Source: Aliivibrio sp. 1S175 (GTDB lineage: Bacteria; Pseudomonadota; Gammaproteobacteria; Enterobacterales; Vibrionaceae). Taken from it: a DNA stretch of 64,000 nucleotides. The first letter of the stretch is position 1. Each line of letters opens with the position of its first letter. The translations under genes were made by a program, and so were the position numbers. The notes beneath the pieces were generated by a model, which had not been told where the DNA came from, did no database searches, and saw only the letters and a list, made by a program, of their open reading frames with translations. The stretch spans positions 479,372 through 543,371 of the forward strand of contig NZ_MAJS01000006.1 in NCBI RefSeq assembly GCF_001690985.1, given 5' to 3'. Shown one piece after another: positions 26,673 to 34,374 of the stretch.

Positions 26673-26949
26673 ATGCTTTTTTTTCGGAAAATTGAAAATT
26701 AACACCTTCGATGACAAGATCGCTTTCTACCTTACATACGCAAGGTAAGATTTCATTTGGTGCTAAAAATGCTAAAGGGAATGATAGGTAACTGATTTCA
26801 CCAGACACTAATGTACAGCGACATGTCCCGCAGTCACCATTGCGACAATGGGATTCAATGATCATCCCTTTATCTTCCATTATTTCTAGCAAGGACAAAT
26901 TAGGTTTATTATCTAATGTGATGACTTTATTGATGCGTATTTTTGTCAT
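26671..26949 (-). CDS. yfaE: 2Fe-2S ferredoxin for ribonucleotide reductase (YfaE)
   Basis: A 92-residue plant-type ferredoxin. Four cysteine ligands are seen as CRNGDCGTC (spacing 4 and 2) and a later LPCVC. In E. coli, YfaE delivers electrons to rebuild the di-iron tyrosyl cofactor of NrdB and is encoded directly after nrdB. Here it is still on the nrdA/nrdB strand, but a 690-codon GGDEF gene lies between. It starts 83 bp after that gene ends. Confidence 0.9.
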   Translation of the reverse strand: MTKIRINKVITLDNKPNLSLLEIMEDKGMIIESHCRNGDCGTCRCTLVSGEISYLSFPLAFLAPNEILPCVCKVESDLVIEGVNFQFSEKKA

Positions 26950-27032
26950 GTTATATAAAGTGACTCTGCTAAAATAGATTGGTGAGAGTAGTATAATACA
27001 ACTAAAAAATAGAGACAGTAATATGAAATGTA

Positions 27033-29105
27033 TTAGACAACGCTTTCTATTTGATAACTTTCATAATAACAATTTCTGCCATTTCTTTTCGCTTCATAAA
27101 GAGCTTTGTCGGCTTGTTCAACTAATTGATTAAGAGTCAGCGAACCTAAAGGATCGACAGCATAGCTTATTCCGATGGATACAGATATATAATCAGAGCA
27201 ACGTGAGTTCTTATGAGGAATGTACAAATATTCAATCTCATTTAGTAAGCATTTTATTTTATTGTGTATTTTATCTTGATTGTTCTTGGTAATTAAAATA
27301 AAAAACTCATCCCCACCATAGCGATGAACTTGTGTCTGTAAACCGTGAAAATGTTTTTTAATTAAGTTGCTTACTTTTATTAATACTTCGTCTCCGGCTA
27401 TATGGCCATAAGTATCGTTATATTCTTTGTAATGATCGATATCAAGCATGATCCCCGTATAATGTTGAGTCGATTGTCGTTTGAATTGATTAAAGTGTGA
27501 TTCAAGAGAGTTACGATTCCAAAGTTGGGTTAAATGATCGGTCTGCGACAAGTGGAGTAGCTGTTGTCGGTTGTGCTGGTTCTCTAGTGCAATTGAAATA
27601 TAGTTAATTAATTGAATAAATAATTCAAAATGAAACGCTTGGTATTGATAGCTCTCTTTTGCTTGTACAGTAAAGCAAGCTTGTACTTCTCCATTAAACT
27701 TAATTGGAGAAAACATGACAGATTTACAAGTCACTCGTTTATCACAATTCTCTCCTAGCATCACCACTTTTCTCTCTGAATTCATATGATTAAAGTAAAA
27801 AGAAGAGTCACTTTTTATACAATAGCTCATATAAGTGGCCTCATTTTTACAATGACTTATCCATGGCTGTGTAACGGGTTGTTTATCATCGGAACAATGA
27901 ATAGTAATATTATCTTGTTCTTTATTATAAAAGCCCAGCGCTAATGTATCTATGTGGAATAAAGTTGAAAGATCATTGTGAATCGTAGGCAAAACACTTT
28001 GAATATCAGTGCTATGATTAATATATTGACCAATTTTATTAATCAAAGCTAAATTATCAGATAATGATTTGACAGTACTAAGTTCAAGTTTAGCTGTATT
28101 AAGACGGTAAAGTTGTTGCAGATAATCACTTTCTCTTTTAAGTAATTCTCTTCTAGAATTAAGTAGAGAAGAGGTCAATGTTTGATAATGTTTTTCTCTA
28201 ATTTCTATTTCTTTAATGTCTTTAATTCTAAGTAAAATAATGTCATTAAAGCCATCAATTAACTTATCGCTTTCGATTGCTTTAGCTATATTTAACCCTT
28301 GCTTGATATATTGATCAAGAGTTGAGTATTTGTCGTGACTAGTTAAAAAATGACAGTACTCTAAGATCATTTCAGCATAATAATAATCGTGTTGGCTTAC
28401 CTTCATTTTTTCAATAGAAAGCAAATGGTATCTTTCCGCTGCGTCTGTTTGTTCTAATCCATTTGCGATTTCTGCTTTGATTTTATAGTAAAAACCTAAA
28501 AATCGAGGTTCATTTTGGATGTGTTGAAAAAGAGAGTCTAGCAGGGCTTGAGATTCAGTAAAACGGCATTGTTTTGCTTTAATTTCAGCGATATTAAATA
28601 TTGGTAAAGCAATTGATGATTTTGAACCATATTGCTCTAGTCGTTTCTTTGCGTCATAGAGGTAAGTCAGAGCTTCGTTGAAATTGCCAATTTGGCGGAA
28701 AATATCACCAATATTGTTTTTAATTAGCCCTGTTATATAACTATCACAAAATTGCTGTGATTTTTCTGCCTTTGTTAAAAATTTATGGGCATAAAAATAG
28801 TTACCAAGCTTCCCGTAAAGTGTACCAATATTATAATTACAGAAACAGATTAAAAACTCTTGTTTATTTTGTTGGGCAAAAGTAACGGCATCAAAAAATA
28901 AAGCAATAGATTCGATGAGTCTTCCTGAACAAGAAAGAAGGTAAGCTTGAAATATATAGTCAAATTGTGGTGGAATGATTTGTTTTTGTTTCAGTGCTTC
29001 GACTGTAATTGTATTCAGATGAAATTGAACCTGCTCCTTGGATGAAGCTGAGGGTAACTGGCGAACTTGTTCCAGTAAATAATCATTCCATTGATTCTTA
29101 GCCAT
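27033..29105 (-). CDS. Diguanylate cyclase with TPR and GAF-like domains
   Basis: A 690-residue cytosolic protein without membrane segments. Residues 1 to about 300 are helical TPR-like repeats (for example NNIGDIFRQIGNFNEALTYL), followed by a coiled-coil stretch near 300-350, a GAF-like domain at about 350-510 and a GGDEF domain at about 520-685. The active site RYGGDEF (residues 595-601) is intact, so it should make cyclic di-GMP. The usual product-inhibition site RxxD just before it is absent (GLQT in its place). No signal peptide, so the TPR part probably senses a cytosolic partner or ligand. It sits between nrdB and yfaE, with a terminator after nrdB upstream of it. Confidence 0.88.
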   Translation of the reverse strand: MAKNQWNDYLLEQVRQLPSASSKEQVQFHLNTITVEALKQKQIIPPQFDYIFQAYLLSCSGRLIESIALFFDAVTFAQQNKQEFLICFCNYNIGTLYGKLGNYFYAHKFLTKAEKSQQFCDSYITGLIKNNIGDIFRQIGNFNEALTYLYDAKKRLEQYGSKSSIALPIFNIAEIKAKQCRFTESQALLDSLFQHIQNEPRFLGFYYKIKAEIANGLEQTDAAERYHLLSIEKMKVSQHDYYYAEMILEYCHFLTSHDKYSTLDQYIKQGLNIAKAIESDKLIDGFNDIILLRIKDIKEIEIREKHYQTLTSSLLNSRRELLKRESDYLQQLYRLNTAKLELSTVKSLSDNLALINKIGQYINHSTDIQSVLPTIHNDLSTLFHIDTLALGFYNKEQDNITIHCSDDKQPVTQPWISHCKNEATYMSYCIKSDSSFYFNHMNSERKVVMLGENCDKRVTCKSVMFSPIKFNGEVQACFTVQAKESYQYQAFHFELFIQLINYISIALENQHNRQQLLHLSQTDHLTQLWNRNSLESHFNQFKRQSTQHYTGIMLDIDHYKEYNDTYGHIAGDEVLIKVSNLIKKHFHGLQTQVHRYGGDEFFILITKNNQDKIHNKIKCLLNEIEYLYIPHKNSRCSDYISVSIGISYAVDPLGSLTLNQLVEQADKALYEAKRNGRNCYYESYQIESVV

Positions 29106-29234
29106 AATTTACTTTTATAATTATTGTTTTATTACAAGAAATTATTGCATATATAGATGATTATATGAAGTGATGTCTCATTTTAGTGCTATTAATAAGT
29201 TCAATTTGTGGATGATGTCATAAATTGCAGATAT

Positions 29235-29266
29235 AAAAAAACCGAGCAGCTAGGCTCGGTTTTTTT
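29235..29266. terminator. Rho-independent terminator after nrdB
   Basis: A 13-bp stem (CCGAGC / GCTCGG core with A and T runs) immediately beyond the nrdB stop; symmetrical, so it can work in both directions. Confidence 0.92.
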
Positions 29267-29274
29267 AGATAAAC

Positions 29275-30408
29275 TTAAAGCTCAAAATCGCCTAAATCAT
29301 CAGCATCCATGTCGTTGTCAATTTGCCCAACAAGGTATGAACTAATCTCAGTCTCTTGAGGTGCAACCTGAACATTATCAGAACTCAGCCAAGAGTTAAT
29401 CCATGGGATCGGATTCTGAGTTGCGCCGTCGTATGCACTGTTAAGACCAACGGCTTTCATACGTAGATTAGTAATGTATTCTACGTATTGGCAAAGAATG
29501 TCTTTGTTTAGACCGATCATTGAACCGTCTTTAAATAGGTAGTTAGCCCATTCTTTTTCTTGCTCAGCTGCGGCTTTAAATAAGTCGAAACAGTCTTGTT
29601 CACATTCTGCTGCTATTTCTATAAATTCAGGGTCATCTTGACCAGTACGAAGTAGATTTACCATATGCTGAGTACTGGTTAGATGAAGGGCTTCATCACG
29701 AGCAATCAGTTTGATGATTTTTGCATTTCCTTCCATTAATTTGCGTTCTGCAAAAGCAAAAGAACAAGCAAAACTCACGTAGAAACGAATGGCTTCTAGT
29801 GCATTTACAGACATTAAACAAAGGTAAAGTTTTTTCTTTAGTTCGCGTTTTGAAACGATAACTTCTTCATCGTTAATAGTATGCGTACCTTCACCTAAAC
29901 GATGGTAATCATTGGTCGCCTGGATCAAGTTATCGTAATAGTGCGCAATGTCTTTAGCGCGTTTTAGGATCTCTTCATTCTCAACAATATCATCAAAAAT
30001 AATTGATGGGTTATTGACGATGTTACGAACAATATGTGTGTATGAACGTGAGTGGATAGTCTCAGAGAAAGACCATGTTTCAATCCACGTTTCTAGTTCA
30101 GGTAGAGAGACTAAAGGAAGTAGGGCAACATTTGGGCTACGGCCTTGAATTGAATCTAGTAGCGTTTGGTACTTTAAATTACTGATAAAGATGTGCTGCT
30201 CATGCTCTGGTAAGTTATTGTAATCAATGCGATCACCAGAAACATCAACTTCTTCAGGGCGCCAAAAAAAAGACAGCTGTTTCTCGATAAGTTTTTCAAA
30301 GATCTGAAACTTTTGTTGATCATAACGAGCAACGTTTACTGAGTTACCTAAGAACATTGGTTCTTTCAATTGATCATTTTTTTCTTGTCGAAAAGTACTG
30401 TACGCCAT
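29275..30408 (-). CDS. nrdB: Ribonucleotide reductase class Ia, small subunit (NrdB)
   Basis: A 377-residue R2 protein that carries the di-iron tyrosyl radical used to reduce ribonucleotides. Metal ligands D85, E116 and H119 and the radical tyrosine Y123 are in place ([11 protein letters not shown]), matching E. coli D84, E115, H118 and Y122. The C terminus SSYLVGQI...DLGDFEL is the NrdA-docking tail. It lies 166 bp behind nrdA, with a hairpin in the gap. An ATG directly after the AGGTTTCC stretch is used as start. Confidence 0.96.
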   Translation of the reverse strand: MAYSTFRQEKNDQLKEPMFLGNSVNVARYDQQKFQIFEKLIEKQLSFFWRPEEVDVSGDRIDYNNLPEHEQHIFISNLKYQTLLDSIQGRSPNVALLPLVSLPELETWIETWSFSETIHSRSYTHIVRNIVNNPSIIFDDIVENEEILKRAKDIAHYYDNLIQATNDYHRLGEGTHTINDEEVIVSKRELKKKLYLCLMSVNALEAIRFYVSFACSFAFAERKLMEGNAKIIKLIARDEALHLTSTQHMVNLLRTGQDDPEFIEIAAECEQDCFDLFKAAAEQEKEWANYLFKDGSMIGLNKDILCQYVEYITNLRMKAVGLNSAYDGATQNPIPWINSWLSSDNVQVAPQETEISSYLVGQIDNDMDADDLGDFEL

Positions 30409-30533
30409 GGAAACCTCAATATTATCAAGCCAAAGGAAGAGAGTGGCTTTATTCTAATCAAATAATTATACCAATAAATACTTGTTAGAAGCATGTGTTG
30501 GTATAACTATATGAAAATAAGCTAAAAAATAAA

Positions 30534-30556
30534 TAGCCCGCTAAAAGTAGCGGGCT
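30534..30556 (-). terminator. Hairpin between nrdA and nrdB
   Basis: AGCCCGCTA and TAGCGGGCT form a perfect 9-bp stem with a 5-nt loop. In the nrdA direction it is followed by ATTTATTTTTTAG, so it may be a partial terminator or an RNA-end stabiliser that sets the nrdA to nrdB ratio. Confidence 0.65.
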
Positions 30557-30574
30557 GAATTTTAAAGTGAAACG

Positions 30575-32851
30575 TTAGATCTTACAACCGCCGCCTGCAC
30601 AATCGTCATCTTGTCCTAGATCACCTTGTGAATCGCTAGCACCATCACGAGTGTTATGGTAATAAAGTGTTTTAAGACCTAGCTTATAAGCGGTCAATAA
30701 ATCTTTTAGCAATAGCTTCATTGGCACTTTGCCATTTGGCTGAATGTTAGGATCGTAGTTTGTGTTTGCTGAAATTGCTTGGTCAACAAATTTTTGCATG
30801 ATACCTACCAGTTGAAGGTAACCATCGTTTGAACCGATATTCCAAAGTAACTCATAGTTGTCTTTTAGATTAACGTAATCAGGAACAACTTGCTTTAATA
30901 TACCATCTTTAGATGCTTTTACTGATACAAAGCCACGTGGTGGCTCAATGCCATTCGTTGCATTTGAGATTTGTGAAGAGGTTTCTGACGGCATCAATGC
31001 AGATAACGTTGAGTTACGTAAACCGTGAGTTTTAATGTCTGAACGTAATTCTTCCCAATCTAAATGTAATTCTTCACTACATATATTATCGATGTCTTTT
31101 TTGTAAGAATCGATAGGTAAGATACCTTGAGCATAAGTAGTTTCATTGAAAGCAGGGCAAGCGCCTTGTTCTTTCGCTAAATTTACAGATGCTTTTAGAA
31201 GATAGAATTGAATTGCTTCAAACGTTTTATGTGTTAATCCGTTCGCGCTGCCATCAGAGTACTTAACGCCATTTTTCGCTAAGTAATAAGCATAGTTAAT
31301 AACACCTACACCTAACGTACGACGGTTCATTGTTGATTTGTAAGCCGCTGGTAATGGGTAGTCTTGGTAATCAAGTAGCGCATCAAGCGCACGTACCGCT
31401 AATTCTGCTAATTCTTCAAGCTCTTCTAATTTCTCTATCGCACCTAGGTTAAATGCAGACAGAGTACATAATGCAATTTCACCTTCTTCGTCATTAACGT
31501 GTGTTAATGGCTTAGTTGGAAGAGCGATTTCTAAACATAAGTTAGATTGGCGAATTGGAGCAACACTTGGGTCGAATGGGCTGTGTGTATTACAGTGATC
31601 GACGTTTTGAATATAGATACGACCTGTTGAAGCTCGCTCTTGCATTAGTAACGAGAACAGCTCAATCGCTTTGATTGTTTCACGCTTAATTGATGTATCT
31701 TGTTCGTATTTAAGATACAGACGCTCGAACTCGACTTGATCAGCAAAGAAAGCTTCGTACATGCCAGGAACATCAGAAGGTGAAAATAAGCTGATGTGCT
31801 CCCCTTTAATTAGGCGAGTATACATAAGCTTGTTAATTTGAACGCCGTAGTCCATATGACGAACACGGTTTTCTTCAACACCACGGTTATTTTTAAGAAC
31901 CAATAATGATTCTACTTCACGGTGCCAAATAGGGTAGAACAAGGTTGCTGCGCCGCCACGAACACCGCCTTGAGAACAACATTTTACCGCTGTTTGGAAG
32001 TATTTGTAGAATGGGATACAACCGGTATGGAATGCTTCACCGTCACGGATTTCAGAACCAAGTGCACGGATACGACCAGCATTGATACCAATACCTGCAC
32101 GTTGTGATACATAACGTACAATAGAGCCAGCAGTTGCATTAATTGAATCTAGGCTGTCATCACACTCAATCAGAACACATGAGCTAAATTGACGTGTTGG
32201 CGTACGAACACCAGACATGATCGGTGTTGGTAATGAAATCTTGAATGTAGAGGTTGCGTTGTAGAAACGCTGAATATAATCCAGACGAGTCTCTTTTGGA
32301 TATTTTGCAAACAAACATGCAGCAACAAGGATATAAAGGAATTGTGCACTTTCGTAGATCGCGCCCGTTACACGGTTCTGAACGAAATATTTACCTTCAA
32401 GTTGTTTAACTGCAGCGTATGAAAAATCCATATCACGATTATGATCGATCATTTGATCCATCAAGTCGAATTCTGCTTCTGAGTAATCTTCAGTAATATG
32501 TTTATCATATTTACCTAATTCGATTAGCTTACTAACGTGATTAAACAGTGTTGGTGGCTCAAATTGGCCATACGCTTTTTTACGAAGGTGGAAAACTGAC
32601 AAACGAGCCGCAAGGTATTGGTAATCTGGCGTTTCTTCAGAAATAAGATCGGCCGCTGCTTTGATAATGGTTTCATGAATATCAGATGTCTTCATGCCAT
32701 CATAAAATTGGATGTGAGACTTCATTTCAACTTGAGACACTGAAACGTTATCTAGATCTTCTGCAGCCCAGGTGATCACTTTATGGATCTTATCCAGATT
32801 GATCTTTTCTGTGGTGCCATTTCGCTTAGTAACGGTAAGCTGTTGGGTCAT
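30575..32851 (-). CDS. nrdA: Ribonucleotide reductase class Ia, large subunit (NrdA)
   Basis: A 758-residue R1 protein, the catalytic subunit that makes dNDPs from NDPs. The N-terminal ATP-cone allosteric domain is present (TVTKRNGTTEKINLDKIHKV). Active-site cysteines are seen in FSSCVLIE and LCTLSAFNLG, the radical cysteine in SNLCLEIALP, and the C-terminal redox pair in CAGGGCKI. Length agrees with E. coli NrdA (761). An AAGGA site precedes the ATG. The promoter region holds DnaA and NrdR-type sites. Confidence 0.96.
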   Translation of the reverse strand: MTQQLTVTKRNGTTEKINLDKIHKVITWAAEDLDNVSVSQVEMKSHIQFYDGMKTSDIHETIIKAAADLISEETPDYQYLAARLSVFHLRKKAYGQFEPPTLFNHVSKLIELGKYDKHITEDYSEAEFDLMDQMIDHNRDMDFSYAAVKQLEGKYFVQNRVTGAIYESAQFLYILVAACLFAKYPKETRLDYIQRFYNATSTFKISLPTPIMSGVRTPTRQFSSCVLIECDDSLDSINATAGSIVRYVSQRAGIGINAGRIRALGSEIRDGEAFHTGCIPFYKYFQTAVKCCSQGGVRGGAATLFYPIWHREVESLLVLKNNRGVEENRVRHMDYGVQINKLMYTRLIKGEHISLFSPSDVPGMYEAFFADQVEFERLYLKYEQDTSIKRETIKAIELFSLLMQERASTGRIYIQNVDHCNTHSPFDPSVAPIRQSNLCLEIALPTKPLTHVNDEEGEIALCTLSAFNLGAIEKLEELEELAELAVRALDALLDYQDYPLPAAYKSTMNRRTLGVGVINYAYYLAKNGVKYSDGSANGLTHKTFEAIQFYLLKASVNLAKEQGACPAFNETTYAQGILPIDSYKKDIDNICSEELHLDWEELRSDIKTHGLRNSTLSALMPSETSSQISNATNGIEPPRGFVSVKASKDGILKQVVPDYVNLKDNYELLWNIGSNDGYLQLVGIMQKFVDQAISANTNYDPNIQPNGKVPMKLLLKDLLTAYKLGLKTLYYHNTRDGASDSQGDLGQDDDCAGGGCKI

Positions 32852-32913
32852 TTGCTACTTTTCCTTAGGATGAAGAACGAAAGATGTAATATTTGTAATT
32901 TTCGTTATTAATT

Positions 32914-33041
32914 TGTGATCAAGCTCATTGCGTTGAATTTTGAAGTAAACACAACATATAGGGCTTAATAAGTAATTAGCTACAAGATAATGATAAATTG
33001 ACAGGTAATCAAGTCTGAAAATAAGATAGCCCTGTGGATAA
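32914..33041 (-). promoter_or_regulatory. nrdA control region: DnaA box, NrdR-like box
   Basis: On the minus strand a perfect DnaA box TTATCCACA lies at 33033-33041. ACACAACATATAGG at 32949-32962 matches the NrdR consensus ACACWATATNTWGT at 12 of 14 positions and contains a possible -10 (TATATG on the minus strand). TTTGTGATCAAGCTCATTG at 32913-32931 is a half-good CRP site. DnaA and NrdR control of nrdAB is established in E. coli; I could not find the usual second NrdR box. Confidence 0.6.
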
Positions 33042-33281
33042 CCTCTGAATTAAAAAAAACAGTAAGTAGGCACTAACCGAGTTAGATTAGGTATATCAAG
33101 AGATCAGAAATAACGTATTTCGTAATGGGTGAGAAGTAGGCAGTAAAAAAAATATTTTCCTTGATTTTTGTGGTTTAGAAGGATCTTCTATTATCAAAAA
33201 AAAATGCTGTTTTGTTGTTCTAATTTGGAGATTAATGGAGCTTTAGTAAACAAGATGATAATTGAAATATTTACACAAAAC
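33042..33281. other. AT-rich intergenic stretch without recognisable gene
   Basis: The rest of the gap of about 500 bp between nrdA and ubiG. It is AT-rich and contains several A and T runs but no open frame with a ribosome binding site, no tRNA and no clear small RNA promoter that I can identify. Confidence 0.5.
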
Positions 33282-33322
33282 ATCACTCTTTATTTGTATT
33301 AAGAACACAGATAAAGAGTGAT
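33282..33322. terminator. Terminator after ubiG
   Basis: A 12-bp perfect stem (ATCACTCTTTAT / ATAAAGAGTGAT) with a 17-nt loop lies 26 bp beyond the ubiG stop and is followed by a short T run in that direction. Confidence 0.75.
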
Positions 33323-33347
33323 AAATGTGATAGGCAGGTGATGAAAC

Positions 33348-34052
33348 TTACAAAGTGGTATGAACGATATAATTTACATCAACATTTTTGCCTAATGAAT
33401 AGACATCTGTTAATGGATTGTAATGTAAGCCTGTAATGCCTTGTTCTTGTAATGCGGTTTGGTCTAGCATCTTTAATAATTCAGAAGGGCGAATAAATTT
33501 GTCGTGGTCATGTGTGCCTTTAGGTACCAGTTTAAGAAGTTGCTCTGCACCAACAATGGCAAATAAGTAAGATTTAATATTACGATTCAATGTAGAGAAA
33601 AATACATGGCCACCAGGTTTTACCATCTTTGCACATGAACGAATAACAGAAAGAGGGTCGGGAACGTGCTCAAGCATTTCCATACAAGTAATTACATCGT
33701 AGGTTTCAGGATTTTCTTCTGCGTGTTGTTCTGCCGTCGATTGTATATATTCTAGTTCTGTACCGGTTTCTAATGCATGAAGGCGAGCGACGGTAAGGGG
33801 TTCTTTACCCATATCTAATCCGATAACATCAGCACCTTGATTTGCCATGCTCTCAGCTAGAATGCCACCACCACAGCCCACATCTAATACCTTTTTACCA
33901 AATAAGCCATTGGCATTGTTTAATACATAGTTCAGACGTAATGGGTTAATTTGGTGTAGTGGTTTAAATTCACCTTCAAGATCCCACCAACGAGAGGCCA
34001 TATCTTCAAATTTTTTGATTTCTGCTGGATCGACATTTAACTGCTGAGTCAT
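33348..34052 (-). CDS. ubiG: Ubiquinone biosynthesis O-methyltransferase (UbiG)
   Basis: A 234-residue SAM-dependent methyltransferase that carries out both O-methylation steps of ubiquinone synthesis. The SAM-binding motif [13 protein letters not shown] (about residues 55-67), the acidic GLDMG, and the membrane-binding region [20 protein letters not shown] are all present. Length is close to E. coli UbiG (240). It is divergent from gyrA, the same neighbourhood as in E. coli. Confidence 0.95.
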   Translation of the reverse strand: MTQQLNVDPAEIKKFEDMASRWWDLEGEFKPLHQINPLRLNYVLNNANGLFGKKVLDVGCGGGILAESMANQGADVIGLDMGKEPLTVARLHALETGTELEYIQSTAEQHAEENPETYDVITCMEMLEHVPDPLSVIRSCAKMVKPGGHVFFSTLNRNIKSYLFAIVGAEQLLKLVPKGTHDHDKFIRPSELLKMLDQTALQEQGITGLHYNPLTDVYSLGKNVDVNYIVHTTL

Positions 34053-34256
34053 AATTCACATTCCTTTTTTATCTTCCTTTTATTATATACAAAAAAAATA
34101 AGAAAGAGAGCCTTTAAAATGATGCTTTTTTCATCAATTTATTCAGGCTTTTCAAGAATATGATAGATTGACTTGTGACTTGCTCCTGATTTCGTAGGAT
34201 TCTTAAGCTTAAGAGTGATTTTGCGAATTAAAACGATGCGAAATAGAAGCGTTGTG

Positions 34257-34265
34257 TGCTATATT
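34257..34265 (+). promoter_or_regulatory. Probable gyrA extended -10 promoter
   Basis: TGCTATATT is an extended -10 element with only a poor -35 (TGCGAA, 34237-34242, 17 nt upstream). Transcription would begin near 34272, about 100 nt before the gyrA start and just before the long inverted repeat. Confidence 0.45.
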
Positions 34266-34282
34266 TTGTAATCTTGCACGTT

Positions 34283-34344
34283 TATCAGTATCAATTACTT
34301 TATCTTTATAGATAGTATGATTGATAAAGTAATTGATATTGATA
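34283..34344 (+). repeat. Long inverted repeat in the gyrA leader
   Basis: Two 22-nt arms (34283-34304 and 34323-34344) are inverted copies with a single difference that becomes a G-U pair in RNA; the loop is 18 nt. The arms are about three-quarters A+T. It ends 30 bp before the gyrA ATG and lacks a T tail, so it is not a terminator. Confidence 0.92.
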
Positions 34345-34374
34345 CGACAGAACTAATTGAGGGATATTGGCTCT

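Noticed and set aside
26950..29274. Mobile element carrying the GGDEF gene into the nrd locus
   Set aside because: No transposase, terminal inverted repeats or target-site duplication can be seen at either edge.
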